From contig NC_080582.1 of assembly GCF_029962835.1 (NCBI RefSeq), positions 16,624,032 to 16,688,031 on the forward strand: a DNA stretch of 64,000 nucleotides, in the 5' to 3' direction. Of this stretch, positions 44,273 through 56,163 are shown one piece after another. The notes below the pieces were generated by a model. The model made no database searches, was not told the DNA's origin, and saw only the letters and a program-made list of their open reading frames with translations. Numbering within the stretch: position 1 is the first letter of the stretch; the number at the start of each line of letters is the position of its first letter. The translations under genes were made by a program, and so were the position numbers. This DNA is from Magnolia sinica. Lineage: Eukaryota > Streptophyta > Magnoliopsida > Magnoliales > Magnoliaceae.

Positions 44273-46999
44273 TCACTTACTTGATAGACAACATTCTTTG
44301 AAACGGATGTAGCTTGGCTTGATACTGCCCTCCCATTTTATGTTTTCCCACCATTTCAGCTCACCTTGGATCTCAACTTGTGTTGCAGAAGCATTTGTGT
44401 TATCGAGAGGAAGCTTCTCCAGCAGTGGGCATCCTCGAATCTTCAACTTCTTCAGCATCGGCAAGTGCCCACTGCAAATGCTTTTCAGTTTGCATAGCTC
44501 CCAAAGATATATATCAACTAGCCGTGGAAATGCATTTTGCCCCACCTCGCTGTCTTCTTCAAAGACCTTCTCCAGTCTACAACAGAATTTTATTTCAAGT
44601 AATTTGAGATTCTGTAACCGAATGCTCGAAGAGAAGAAATTGATTAGCTTCGGACAACATTCCAAATATATATGCTTTAGGCATGCGAAGCTCCCTCTTC
44701 CCAACTTCCCCCGGCACACTGTTATTAATTTGGCAAGATTGGACACCCTTAGATTTTCTAAGCAAACTGCTGCATCAATGTCTGCCATTCTTCCAACGAA
44801 CAGAAGCTCCAATTGATGGCATTTCTCAATCCAGCATTCTTTAAGGTTGTCCATCTCCATTCCAAGATTGGACAGTGCCTTAATGAACGCATTGCCATAC
44901 AAATGAAAGAATTTTGCCATAGAGAGAACCCCTCTAACACCATCTAGGGAATTATTACCACCGCAAACCTCCAGTCCTCTTTCATAACTCAAAGACTGTT
45001 CAGATTGAGTATAAATATGCTGGTAGAGAAATTGGTTTCTTTTAAAATGACCATATCTATCCTTGCGCCCTCGCTTGCAGGGACATATCAAGAAGTGGAA
45101 TTCTAGAAAGCAGGATTTCCACAGTTTCGAGCTACGGTCCAAAGATGAAAAAACACTGGCATCACTGACCGAGATATGACGTCTGCATCTGTCTTGGAGT
45201 TGTTCATGGACCAAGCCCAAGCCACATCGATCCCAATTCAATTTTTCTGGAAGCCGATCTATCTTTGTCCAGTCAACCGTCTTGAGATGCTCCATTCCCA
45301 ACAGGTCTAGGCACTGCATGCTAGTCCGATTGAAAATTTGGTGTGGAAGAACTTCCAATTTCGTGCCTGAAAGATCAAGTGCCTCAAGTTTTGAAAGTTT
45401 ATCTAGGCTGGCCAGTGTCATTAGAGAGCGGCAACCCTGGAGCGAGAGCCGACTGAGGTTGCAGGCACCTGAGATGTCGAGGCGTCGGAGGCTTTGCATG
45501 TTATTGAAGGATGCTTCCACCATCTTTGTCAGGGCAGTTTGATGGAGATCAAGGATCTCAAGCTTCCACATATACTTTAAGAACGTAGGAAGAACCTCTA
45601 GCTTGTGGCAGCTTTGGAGCTTCAACAACCGTAATTCACAAAGGCAGGATATGGAGGATGGCAGGGAAGTGATGCTTGTAGAGGAAAGGTCGAGGACTCG
45701 GAGTCTGGTCATGTTCTTGAAAAGACTGTCTGGGATTTCTTGCAAGCGATCATTATCATTAAGCAATAACGTCGAGAGAAGAGGGCAGTTTGGAGAGCTG
45801 AATTGGAATGTTTGTACCTGATTGTGGGATAATGAGATCCATTGGCATGCTTCTTCTGCGTCCAAGTTGTTTTTCACTAGGAACGTTCGAGAACCAATAA
45901 CTTTCCTCACATGAGAATTCACATCCACATGATATTGTCCTCCTGAAGATTCCTCCATCATAAATTGCTCTTGTAGCCAGTTCATAAGTTCTGCTTCCTG
46001 AGGATGATTGTCCCACGAATATATATTTAGCCTTCTAGTCTGCTCTCGAAGGAGAGAGAGGTAATTTGGGTTTGATGACGTCAGGGACAATAGAACCATG
46101 CATCTCTTCGCGAACTCTTTGAGCAGTACATTCCCCAGTCTCTTGAAAGCCACTTCTTTAATCTCCTCCTCATTGAAGAATCCATCTAAAAAGCCCTCCG
46201 ACCTCCAATACTCTTCTATCAAGGAATCTCGGTCGATGGAGCTTCCGTTCTGACACAAAAAGGAAACGTAAGAAAAGCATTTAAAGACCATGTCTCTGTT
46301 TGAAAAACCAATGCTGGAAGCCACATCAGCCGTCTCTTCCTGTAAAAAATCCCAGGCATCTTCTTCAGACGGCTCCTCCACCTTGATCTTTAATTGAGCT
46401 CCCATTTCAGAACAGACTTCATCGGATTGAGTGGTGATGACGACTTTGCTGCCACTTGTAATCGGAACTCCAATCTTTTGCAAGTCAAAGCTTTCCCAAA
46501 CATCTTCAAAGATGAGGAGGAACCTTTGGCCGCTTAACTTATCATTGATACTCTTTGCAGTTGCGGAGATTTGTATGGAGTCTGGGATCTCCAATGCCTT
46601 CTGGATTCCCATCTGCACCTCCATGAACCGATTCCTTCTCCCATTTATAGCCAACCGCCATAAAACATCTTCACCAACACTGTAAGACCAATAAATGCGC
46701 TTCTCCGGGTCTCTTTTGATTATATCCGGCATCTTCTCTCCAAGACTCTCGATCCCTGGCGCTCTTACCCGTATGATCACATCAAACAGATGGCTAGATT
46801 CTCCGGATTCCTCCATTGCGGCGACCACCTGTCTCACGATCCGTGACTTCCCCACTCCCTGCCATCCCCATACTGAGAACACTGAAATATTGTCATCTCT
46901 CAAGCAATCCCATATCCGTTGCCTCATGTGTTGTGACAAAGCGCTCACAACCTCTCCTCCTCCTTTGAACCATCGATCATCATCTCTAAAAGCTGCCAT
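44273..46999 (-). CDS. NLR5: intact NB-LRR protein lacking CC and GLPL (908 aa)
   Basis: Single-exon NB-LRR protein. The start MAAFRDDDRW is secure because an in-frame TAG (47,003-47,005) lies two codons upstream, so no N-terminal coiled coil can be encoded contiguously. P-loop GWQGVGKS at residues 45-52, kinase-2 LLIFEDVW at 161-168, VITTQS (RNBS-B) at 187-192, AWDFLQEET at 215-223 running into CFSYVSFLC at 241-249. GLPL and most of ARC1 are missing. The MHD position reads YHVDVNS (about 356-362). LRRs follow, and the tail has LKSICSGHLPMLKK and WWENIKWE as in the RPS2/At4g27220-like clade. No stop or frameshift. Its counterpart NLR2 in copy A is broken. It is an immune receptor by family; a standard nucleotide switch is doubtful given the missing motifs. 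Confidence 0.9.
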   Translation of the reverse strand: MAAFRDDDRWFKGGGEVVSALSQHMRQRIWDCLRDDNISVFSVWGWQGVGKSRIVRQVVAAMEESGESSHLFDVIIRVRAPGIESLGEKMPDIIKRDPEKRIYWSYSVGEDVLWRLAINGRRNRFMEVQMGIQKALEIPDSIQISATAKSINDKLSGQRFLLIFEDVWESFDLQKIGVPITSGSKVVITTQSDEVCSEMGAQLKIKVEEPSEEDAWDFLQEETADVASSIGFSNRDMVFKCFSYVSFLCQNGSSIDRDSLIEEYWRSEGFLDGFFNEEEIKEVAFKRLGNVLLKEFAKRCMVLLSLTSSNPNYLSLLREQTRRLNIYSWDNHPQEAELMNWLQEQFMMEESSGGQYHVDVNSHVRKVIGSRTFLVKNNLDAEEACQWISLSHNQVQTFQFSSPNCPLLSTLLLNDNDRLQEIPDSLFKNMTRLRVLDLSSTSITSLPSSISCLCELRLLKLQSCHKLEVLPTFLKYMWKLEILDLHQTALTKMVEASFNNMQSLRRLDISGACNLSRLSLQGCRSLMTLASLDKLSKLEALDLSGTKLEVLPHQIFNRTSMQCLDLLGMEHLKTVDWTKIDRLPEKLNWDRCGLGLVHEQLQDRCRRHISVSDASVFSSLDRSSKLWKSCFLEFHFLICPCKRGRKDRYGHFKRNQFLYQHIYTQSEQSLSYERGLEVCGGNNSLDGVRGVLSMAKFFHLYGNAFIKALSNLGMEMDNLKECWIEKCHQLELLFVGRMADIDAAVCLENLRVSNLAKLITVCRGKLGRGSFACLKHIYLECCPKLINFFSSSIRLQNLKLLEIKFCCRLEKVFEEDSEVGQNAFPRLVDIYLWELCKLKSICSGHLPMLKKLKIRGCPLLEKLPLDNTNASATQVEIQGELKWWENIKWEGSIKPSYIRFKECCLSSK

Positions 47000-47134
47000 T
47001 GCCTACGCCGGATCTCTCCTGCAAAATTCGAACTCATCATCTCATGATTAAGACTTTTAATGCTCAAGTCAATTTTCAAAGCTGTTTAATGCTCAAGTCA
47101 TTTTAGCTGGACCCAATCAACACTTTTTTTTTTT

Positions 47135-47545
47135 TTCAATGGATCTGCTTCATTTTGAGATAGTCCCTAAAATGATCCCGATAAATGGATGGACGGCGTG
47201 GATACAGAATACAAACATCACCCTGGACCCGACAGTAATCCGATCCGTGGCACGAGCTTTTAAAACACGCCTATTTTCTCCATCCCGAATAGATTGCACA
47301 CTACACGCACGGCTTCAACGTGCGGAACTCTGTGGGCCCCACCATGATTTGTGTGTTAGATCCACTCCATCCATCAATTTTTCCAGCACTATTGAGCAGT
47401 AGGGATTAAATGAACTACCATTGAAACCTTCTATCGCACAATAATGAGATTTATTTGCCATCTAACCTGTGTATGAGGTCACACGTAACTGGACGAAGGA
47501 AAAATACAAATATCATGGTGGAGCCCACGTAACTTTCACGCGTCA
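47135..47545. repeat. P1 repeats upstream of NLR5
   Basis: Counterpart of 12,070-12,480, with the same two partial units. Confidence 0.7.
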
Positions 47546-47681
47546 GCGCCGTATGGTGCAGCGTATCGGGAGAAGAAAACCAGAATGTTGAATGCCCATC
47601 AATCAGTTGGCCCGCATTAGTGGCAGCCATGGTGGTACTATCCACCAGATGGATGGTTTGGGTCAAATTGAATCAAGCAAG

Positions 47682-48182
47682 GGAAAAAGGTATTATGCGC
47701 TCGAACGGATGGGAACGTCCCATGAGGTCGAGCTGTGTGGGCCCCACCGTGATGCTTTTCGAACATCTACCCCATCAGTCAGATGCACCATTTCATTGTG
47801 GGCCTAGTTCTCAAAAATCAAGTCAATCTGTGACTTGTGGGCCACACTACGTACAGAAGTTGAGAGGGGCCGTGCACCATTAAAACATTCATAATCATTT
47901 TTTTGGACTCACCGAGATGTGGTTTGCAAATCCAGCCCATCCATTATGTGTGTCCCATTAGATGAGGGTTCATACCAAGTTTCAGACACATGAAAATTTC
48001 AGGTGGGCCCCACCAAGTGCTTTTATATGTTTTTAGCATGTCTTCACATGATTTTAGATGGTATGGCCCACCTGAGTTTTGTATATGGTTGATTTTTGGG
48101 ATATCCCATAATTTAAAGGGGACCCGTCAAATGCACGGTGTTGATAGACGACATGCATCACAGTGGGGCCCACACAGCTGGA
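47682..48182. mobile_element. P2 palindromic element, unit 1, copy B
   Basis: Counterpart of 12,616-13,161, but the last part of its right arm is lost at the junction with the GC-rich block. The inner arm CCCATGAGGTCGAGCT starts at 47,719. Confidence 0.65.
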
Positions 48183-48257
48183 GCCGTGAGGCCCAGCTCG
48201 CTGGCCGTCCGCCAGCCGCAGGCAGCGTCTGCTGCGTTCTGACAGCAGCAGCGCTGC
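48183..48257. other. GC-rich block replacing P2 junction in copy B
   Basis: Seventy-five bases, 55 of them G or C, replace about 83 AT-rich bases of copy A (13,115-13,197). The block contains hairpins (CTGGC-cgtcc-GCCAG, and GCAGCG.. pairing with ..CGCTGC). Flanks are intact on both sides. Origin unknown. Confidence 0.8.
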
Positions 48258-48773
48258 TTATGGGAACTCCTCCTGAGGTTGAGTTGTGGGCCCCACCATG
48301 ATGTATGTCGAACATCTACCCCATCAGTCAGATGCACCATTCCAAATGGACCTGCGCTTAAAAATAAAGTTAATCCATGACTTTTGTGGCCACACCACAT
48401 CCAAAAGTGGAAATGGGTTATCCTCCTATTAAAACATTCATAATCATTCATTGAGCCTACCAAGTTGTGGTTAACAGATCCAGCCCATCCATTAAGTGTT
48501 CCACTTGTATAAGGGGTCACAATAAGTTCCAGATGCATCCAAATTTTAGGTGGGCTCCACCAAGTGCTTTTATATGTTTTAGACATGTCTCTACATTATT
48601 TTAGATGGTATGGCTCACCTGACTTCCTTATATGACTGATTTTTGAGATATATCATCATTCAAAGGGGACCCATCAAATGCATGGTGTTAACGTTGGGCA
48701 CACATAACGGTGGCGCCCACATAGTTCGACCTCATGGGAAGTTCCCATGAGCTCGACTGTATAGAACATTTTC

Positions 48774-48775
<2 letters not shown>
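48258..48775. mobile_element. P2 palindromic element, unit 2, copy B
   Basis: Counterpart of 13,198-13,714. Starts 'ttatgggaactcc', ends 'tagaacattttccc'. Confidence 0.65.

Positions 48776-48844
<69 letters not shown>
48776..48844. repeat. (AT)n microsatellite, strongly expanded
   Basis: About 68 bases of AT/TA directly after P2 unit 2, against about 20 bases in copy A. Confidence 0.95.
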
Positions 48845-48846
<2 letters not shown>

Positions 48847-48849
48847 TAT

Positions 48850-49431
48850 ATATGAATTGAGGTGAGCCACATCATAGATAACAAATGGTTGGCCACAGCA
48901 TAGGTTGTATGCGAGGTGCGCCATGGAATGTAGAATCCATCCAAACCGTTCATCATGTGGAACCCAGCAGGATGACGGGTAACCCCAATTAAAATAGTTT
49001 GGATTATCCAAACATGTGATTGACGCCCATTTGTTTATTAAAATTACAGTCCCACCTATTTTGGCTTCAATCATACAATTGACGGCCACCGATAACTAGA
49101 CAAGGAAAGAATAAATTACGTACTGAACTAAAATTATACCAACTCACTTTTGTTAGTATTGTGACTTGTATTGTTAGGGAATTCCATAAAATAATACTTG
49201 GATAATTTGGTATTTAAAAAGGTACCAGGATGTAAATATCTATTAATGTGGTACTATTTTATAGAAGCAAGAGCTTTCTGGTCCACGCAGATTGCATGGT
49301 ACCAGGGAGGTATCCATGCCCTCCATCCATTTCTACCTATCATATTAGTTAAGAAATATGTCTGACAAGCTTACAAAGACTTGCCAAGATTGGAAGTTTT
49401 TTATAATCTAGATATACTCGGCAAGGCTATC
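48850..49431. other. Intergenic DNA, nothing recognised (copy B)
   Basis: Near-identical to 13,734-14,310. No gene seen. Confidence 0.5.
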
Positions 49432-49692
49432 TCACATGATTTTGCCAAAATGAGAGATCTCCGTAGAGATGACCAGAGCTTCCATGATGACTATGAAGGT
49501 TCGAGAGGCTGATTCCTCCCATGGAAGGAAATCAAAGGCCGTGATGAAGAATCCAATTTCGATTAAGATACGACCTATATTGGAACATTTAAGGACCTCT
49601 TTAGCCAAGCTATCATGGAAATCTGAAACTGGTTTGACATTGTAATAATTAAGAATTTTGAACCAACAAGGAAACCTAATAAGAGTTGCCAC
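49432..49692 (-). other. Unrecognised 86-residue frame, copy B
   Basis: Counterpart of 14,311-14,571. Same length, with about seven replacements and no stop (for example LIRFPCWFKILNYYN against LIGFPCWFKILDYYN). Function unknown. Confidence 0.25.
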
Positions 49693-50130
49693 TTTGCCGA
49701 GCTATATAAGGAGCATGCGATGAAGAGCTCGGAGCCTGAGCTAAATACAGTTTCTCTACACAATACAATGCTACTTATCTTAATTCTAGATTTTATTTAT
49801 TTATTTATTTTTTAAATTCCTCCACTTTCGTCCAGCTCCAGTGCCAAATGTATAGAGTTTAAGATAGCTTACATTGTTGCTATCTAGTGCCATTGGTATA
49901 GTACGCATAAGAGTAGCACAAATATCGATGACCTACTGTTGTCGGATCCCCGATCAACCAAGTCCTTACTTGGAAGTTTACACCCTGGTCACATCCTGCC
50001 AACCACTTGCCTCAATTGTTTGTCTATACAGCCGATTGTGAGTATTTGTCTTCTATTTATCTCTCTACTTATTTTGTTTCCTTGTTAGAGTACTAAGCTC
50101 CAACAAAATTATTACCCAACAGAAGTAACC

Positions 50131-52631
50131 TTTACATAGTACATAAACCTCCCTGCAAACTCAATCCAGACTTAACTTGAGATGTAGGAAAGGTTGCAAA
50201 TGAAATTCCACCGAACTAAGCCTGAAGTCACCATGGCTAATTTATCCCAACTTCACCAATTGCCTGGAGAATTGGCCAAACAATTCATTGTCCAACTCAA
50301 GGGCACTAAGAATTGGTGCCCTATGATTCTTCCCGAGGCTGAGTTCGCTAGACTCGTCTTAAAAAGCATGGACTTTGAGCTTCACAAAAAGTTTGAAAGC
50401 AAGCACTTTGGTGACCTATTCAAGTTGTCAACTAGGGTCACCTATTACAAACAAATTCTCCCTGAGGAGAGTCATCAGATGAACTAATCACATGGCATGT
50501 TTTATCGTGACTCTAACTATGAACGGAACATCATGGAGGTAATATAGGCAAACAATTGTACAAATTTCCGACTTTAAATCATTTTGAAGTTTAGACCTTC
50601 ACAAGTGTGAACCCTCTGAAGGCTATCCTCAAGTCCTTGAGGCAATACTCTTTTGACAGTTCTAAGGCTGAAGAAATCTTTGACTTGTTGTTAGAGGTCA
50701 GATTTATCAAACTCTCTGACTACCAGAAGAATCCATTGGCTAAGGAACAAAAAGGAGAGTACTGGAAGTGGAAAAGTTTCAAAACATGTTCTACTAAGAG
50801 TTGTGTAATTTTCAGTAATATCATCTCGGAGAACATTGATAAAGGCCTCCTAAAGTTTCTCGAAAAGGATGCCATGGGGGTCGACTGAGATCCTTTCCCA
50901 AAGACCGTTAGCGTCAATGTCATCACGGATGAAATTAATATGATCGGTCAAATTACCACTAATAAATCCAAGGTGGTGACTCCTTAAACACTAACAAAGG
51001 AGCCATCTAAACCTAAATGACAAGCAACTATTGCTTCCTTCAAATCTTTGTGGCCAAACCAACAAAGGAAGCAAGCTTCAATGGGAGATTAATGATAATG
51101 CCCCTCCCGATGAACTCAAGAAAAATTTGGTGATGTATGAATGCTGCTCGAGGCACATCGAGAAGGGTACAAAACGTTCATCACTCAACGAACGATATAA
51201 TTGGTTGTCATGATTGTCCACCCAACTAAGGACAAGACAATTACCAGGGCGTCAACAACCAAACCAACGGTAGCACTACTCGCTTCTTACCCCCACAAGC
51301 GTAGAAAGACGAGTTGACATTTCACGTTGCCTATAATCATAAGAGTACGAAACCCTAACCAAATCAAGTTTGGGTGCCCAAGGATTCATGAACTGCCACA
51401 TTAAGCTCTAAGGAGACACTTTGTAGGCTAGCCTGATCACCCACAACTTTGCTGGCCACCCGTAAGGCCACGAATGGTTAAGCCTGGTGAAGCATTCACC
51501 AACCAGTGGACTATTGCAATCCATCAAAAATTTTCACAAGATCCTCAAGGACTGACCATAACTCAGAGACACGGGTTACAAAGGTGGAGGGCTATGGCTA
51601 GGGCATTCGCCATTGCTGATCGGGTTATATGCAATAGGATGCAATTGATCGCAGAGAGGTTCGGACCATTCCACGAACGTTCAACACCTTAGGAGCCAAT
51701 GCCCTCCCGCAGAGAGATCCACGTGGAGGAGGATTTTAAAATATTCTCATCTCTTCTTAGGAAATCTGTTTAGCTTATCAATCCTTCCACGGATCTCCCA
51801 GCTTGAGAATTTTCTAAAAGAAATCGGAGATCAGATTCAGACATCTAACTCAAGGGAAAGTAGCCGCAAAACCACATGAACATTTAGGACTATACTGCCC
51901 ATCACCTTTAATTATAACCTAGCATTTATTTTTCCAATGAACTTCCAAGCATCGTCGGATTAGCCTAATCAGGTGGTTAAGGACATCAAAGAGGTAAGAG
52001 AGACCTCAGCGCAAGTAGATATTTGATCCTCCATAGCTGACCATGGCCATGGAGCCAGACAGACTGTTGTCATTGAGGACAATGAAGAACCAAAGAAGGT
52101 CATCTCTACGAAACCTTCACATTCGATAACCAAACACTTGAAACCTTTCTATGTGACCACACATATGGATGGTTGCCTAGTTTCGTGAGTTATGGTCAAC
52201 AACAGTGCAGCCATAAATATCATTCTAATGTCAATGGTCCAAAGGCTAAAAAAAACACCGCAGGACTTAATGCCAACCGAGGTTACTATATCAAGTTTCG
52301 TAGGAGGGGTCACAAACACCAAATGAGTGCTCTTTGTGGAACTACTAGTAGGAAGTAAAAAGGTCGTGATGGTTTTCTTCGTGATTTAGCCAACAAGCAG
52401 CTACCACACACTCCTAGGGAGAGATTTGGTCCATTCCATTTAGTATATCCCGGCATCCCTACATTAGTTTCTGATTCTTTGGTATGGAAAGAAGGTTGAA
52501 ATTGTTTATGCAGGCAATCGACCATTCGTAGTCGTATCAAATATGGGCGAAGCTAATTTTTATATAGGGTAGATCAATCCATTGTGCTGTATCGGCCAAA
52601 ACAAACATGGCTGGCTCACAGGAGTCACTAC
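50131..52631 (+). mobile_element. Ty3/gypsy gag-protease relic, copy B
   Basis: Counterpart of 15,010-17,510 with the same gag and protease parts in the same order. Old fossil with many breaks, shared by descent through the segmental duplication. No polymerase parts. Confidence 0.75.
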
Positions 52632-52875
52632 TACGATATATCCCTCCCAAGATGTGGACACGATTATCTCAATGGACTCTTCTCAAGATTGGGATATGCT
52701 CATGCCCTATATGATATGTCAAAATAGATGGACAACATGGATAGAACATATAAATCACGGTGGGCCCATAGAGCCTCTGACAACCATTCATCTCTAGCCA
52801 GAGCTAGTACCCAATCCACATCTAAAGGCACCAAAGCGAAGCCTTTAACATCCATGCAGATTGCATAGGATACTC

Positions 52876-53725
52876 TATAGGCCCATTATGATGTTATTTG
52901 CATGAGCATTTTAGAGCATGAATCCAAAAACGGGCAGATCCAAATCTACATTGGACCACACTATACATTATGACGACCAATAAACATTATGGTGGGCATT
53001 ATAGTGGGCCTTAGCAATTTTTAATTGTGGGTGTTCAATCAGCACCTACTTCTATGAAGAGCTGGGCATTGAGTCGGGTCGGACCGAGTTAAGGCTAACC
53101 TGACTCAATCCGGTTTTAAAATAGTCCTGAGCCGAACTTGACCCGACTTGGTAGCAAGTCCATCATGGCCGACCCAATCTGAGTTCGGGTTTGGCTTGGA
53201 CTAATCCGAACCAAGTCCGACCCAATCACAAGTATCGAGTCGGGTCAAGTTGGCACCAAGTCAGGTCGGGTGCAAGGGGTATCTACAGGCTAAAATCACA
53301 ACTCGAAACCTAGATTCACTTGCCAGAATTGCAACTTCTCTATCAACTCAAAAGCTAGTTTTATTTATTTATTTATTTATTATTTTAAATTTAATATATA
53401 TGTACTAGTCGAGTTTTGAATCTAGTCGAATCAGTACCGAGTTGGATTTCAGGTCCAGTTGAGTTATCAAACTCGATTGGGTTTGAGTTCGGATTAGATG
53501 AAGTCAACTTGATTCAAATTAACTCACCTACTTAGTTCGAATCGTGTCAGATCTGAATGAGTCAGACAAGTCGAGTCGTCCCATGCTCAGCTCTACTTCT
53601 ATGGTATGGTCCAGCCGAGATTTGGATCTGTTTAATTTGTGGGTTCATGCCCTAACAAGAGCCCAGAAAACAGATGGATGGCATGGATACAGACTTCATA
53701 CGTCAACGTGGACCCACGGTAAATG
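52876..53725. repeat. P1 repeat interrupted by MITE H2, copy B
   Basis: Counterpart of 17,755-18,590. Confidence 0.72.
53057..53595. mobile_element. hAT-like MITE (family H2), copy B
   Basis: 539 bases, same ends as 17,932-18,463, target duplication CTTCTATG at 53,049-53,056 and 53,596-53,603. Confidence 0.85.
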
Positions 53726-55573
53726 CTGTAACAAATTTGGAAATCTTTAACCTGCCATAGAGACAGCAGGAGATTGCCTGTGGCCTAAGGCTTCATATAT
53801 TTGAAAGCTGTGTGTGGGATCCATAGAGATCTCCGTAACAAATCCATTCTGTTTGTCAGTTTTGCTAGATAACAATAGGAAGTATTAAAATCAGGCAGAT
53901 TCATCGAAACAACATAGATTTGAACGCTTGAAAACTTTATGGGCCCCAAATATTTTCCATCAGGATGATATTTATGCCTACAGTTTATTTTAAGTATTAA
54001 TAAATAATCTTACGAACAATTCGATAGCCTATAAATATCATGAACATTATGGTAAGCTCCAGGAAGGTTTCAACGGTGGAACATCCACCTGCTGTTGTGT
54101 GGCCCACGTGAGTTTTCGATCTACCTGATGTTTAGAATCCTGTCCCATTGTTTTCTTGCATAACTGATGGACAGAGTGGATTTGTAATGGGCATATCTGT
54201 GGGCCCTACACGGTTTCGACTACAGGAAGTTCCTGTGGCCCCAACATGATGTATGTGTTTAATCCACGCTGTCAATTTATCTTTTCATATTATTTTAAGA
54301 AATAAGCTAGAAAATGAGTCAGATCCAAATCTCAAGTGGACCATGCTGCAGGAAAGAGTGGTAATGAACACTCACCATTAAAAAACTCTTATGTGGTATA
54401 AAAGTTTTGGATCAAGTTGATAATTGTTTCTTCCCTTCATCCAAGTCTGTATGACTTAATTAATCAGGTTAAATGGAAAACAAACATTATAGTGGGCCCT
54501 AGGATGTTTTAATGTTTTGCATTTAATCACCACTATTTCCTATGGTGTGGTCCACCTGAGATTTGATGCAGCCTCATTTTTGGGCTAATGCACTAAAACG
54601 ATATGGAGAAACTGATAAACAAAGTGGATAAAACACACGGTGGGAGCAGCAGTAGCCACGCCCCTACTAAAATTGAATTGTTAAGAGAAAATGACATGGA
54701 GAAATGGATAGACAGAGTGGAGAAATGAGCAGCAATAGCCTCATTTTTTGTCTAATGCACTAAAATGATAGGGAGAAATGGATAGACAGAGTGAATAAAA
54801 TACATGCATTATGATGGGAGCAGCAGTAGCCACGTTCCTACTAACATTGAATTATTAATAGAGATCTTGATTTTATTTTTTTTTCTTAAGATTTTTCTTG
54901 TATATTTACATCTAGATACATATTTAAATCTACTTCTTTTTTTTTTTTTTTTAAATTTTTAACACACACTCACCGCTTCCGCCGGACACTCAGGCACTCA
55001 CACACTGGCAGCACAATGGGTGCTCGATCCTGTGACCTTGTGTGTAACTTTATTAATTGGTGGGCATTTTCATTATTTCAGAAAAAATCATACTTCTAAT
55101 TGATGGAAGTTGGAGAAAACTAAGGGAAAGCAGTCATTTCATATTTAACTTATTAATAACATAGCTTAATGAAAACTTAATTTCAAAAGATACAGGAATG
55201 TAAATAACATATTAATGAGGTATGTATTCTTTTGTAAAAACGGATTTTATTTTATTTACGATTATCAAAATGTATAAAAGATATTCGATATTTGTAGAGA
55301 TTTGGAGAAATTTTACCGTACACTCTTATTAACAAATAAGAAAGTATCCCAACAAATATGAAAATATCCCAACCTACTAGGATTATCCTAACACTAACAA
55401 ACTTAAATTCTACCAATACTCAAACTTGGAATGGACCTAAATCCAACCCATGCATGCACTGGTGGATTGGGTCGGGTTTGAAACTCAGACCTACTTATCA
55501 AAGGGAACTCATCACCTACAGGGGCTGCACCACAACTGGTCGTACAGGGAATTTTCAGCCATTGAATGCATTG
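53726..55573. other. Repeats and AT-rich DNA, copy B
   Basis: Partial P1 text at about 54,050-54,200. A P1 unit with duplicated right end lies at 54,226-54,840. After that AT-rich DNA with T runs. No gene. Confidence 0.55.
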
Positions 55574-55581
55574 AGTGGGTG

Positions 55582-56155
55582 TAGGGCTGTACACAAACCG
55601 AGTTAGCTCGGTTAGCTCGCTCAACTCGACTCGAAAAGGCTCGATTCAACTTGGTTTGAAACCGAGTTCGAGCTTGCCCAATCTTGACTCGACTCGGATC
55701 AAATCCCAACTCGAAACAAACTCGGATCAAACAAGTTTGGTAACTCAGTTACTTTGATACCGATGTTGCTTACCTTGTGTTTGATGAAATGACTCAACCA
55801 AGTGTCGGGTGGTGCAAGGAATGTATGTATATGAAACAAATACCCATTTTTCTTGATTTTGATGTTGCCTACTAGGTGTTTGATGAAATACCTGTAAAGA
55901 GCTATTGCTGTTTTACATTGTTTTACATATGATAAGAAATTGAAAGTGCACTCCATGTGTTTGTGAAAATGCCGCACGGGCTCGATCTTGGCTCAAACTC
56001 GGCTCGAATTGGCCTGAGCTGCTGATCGAACCAAGCCGAGCTGGCCAATTAGGCTCGAGGACCCAGCCGAGCAGAGTTCGCGCTAGGGTTAGCTAGCGGC
56101 CGAGCTGAGTCAACCTGTGCCAAGCTCGACTCGGTTCGACTGGTGTACACCTCTA
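55582..56155. mobile_element. hAT-like MITE (family H1), copy B
   Basis: 574 bases, ends TAGGGCTGTACAC and GTGTACACCTCTA, target duplication AGTGGGTG at 55,574-55,581 and 56,156-56,163. It is longer than copy A by about 28 bases in the left arm. Confidence 0.88.
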
Positions 56156-56163
56156 AGTGGGTG

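Noticed and set aside
47000-49700. A missing coiled-coil exon upstream of NLR5
   Set aside because: NLR5 has an in-frame stop two codons before its ATG, and the upstream DNA consists of P1/P2 repeats. Nothing there resembles a CNL coiled coil.
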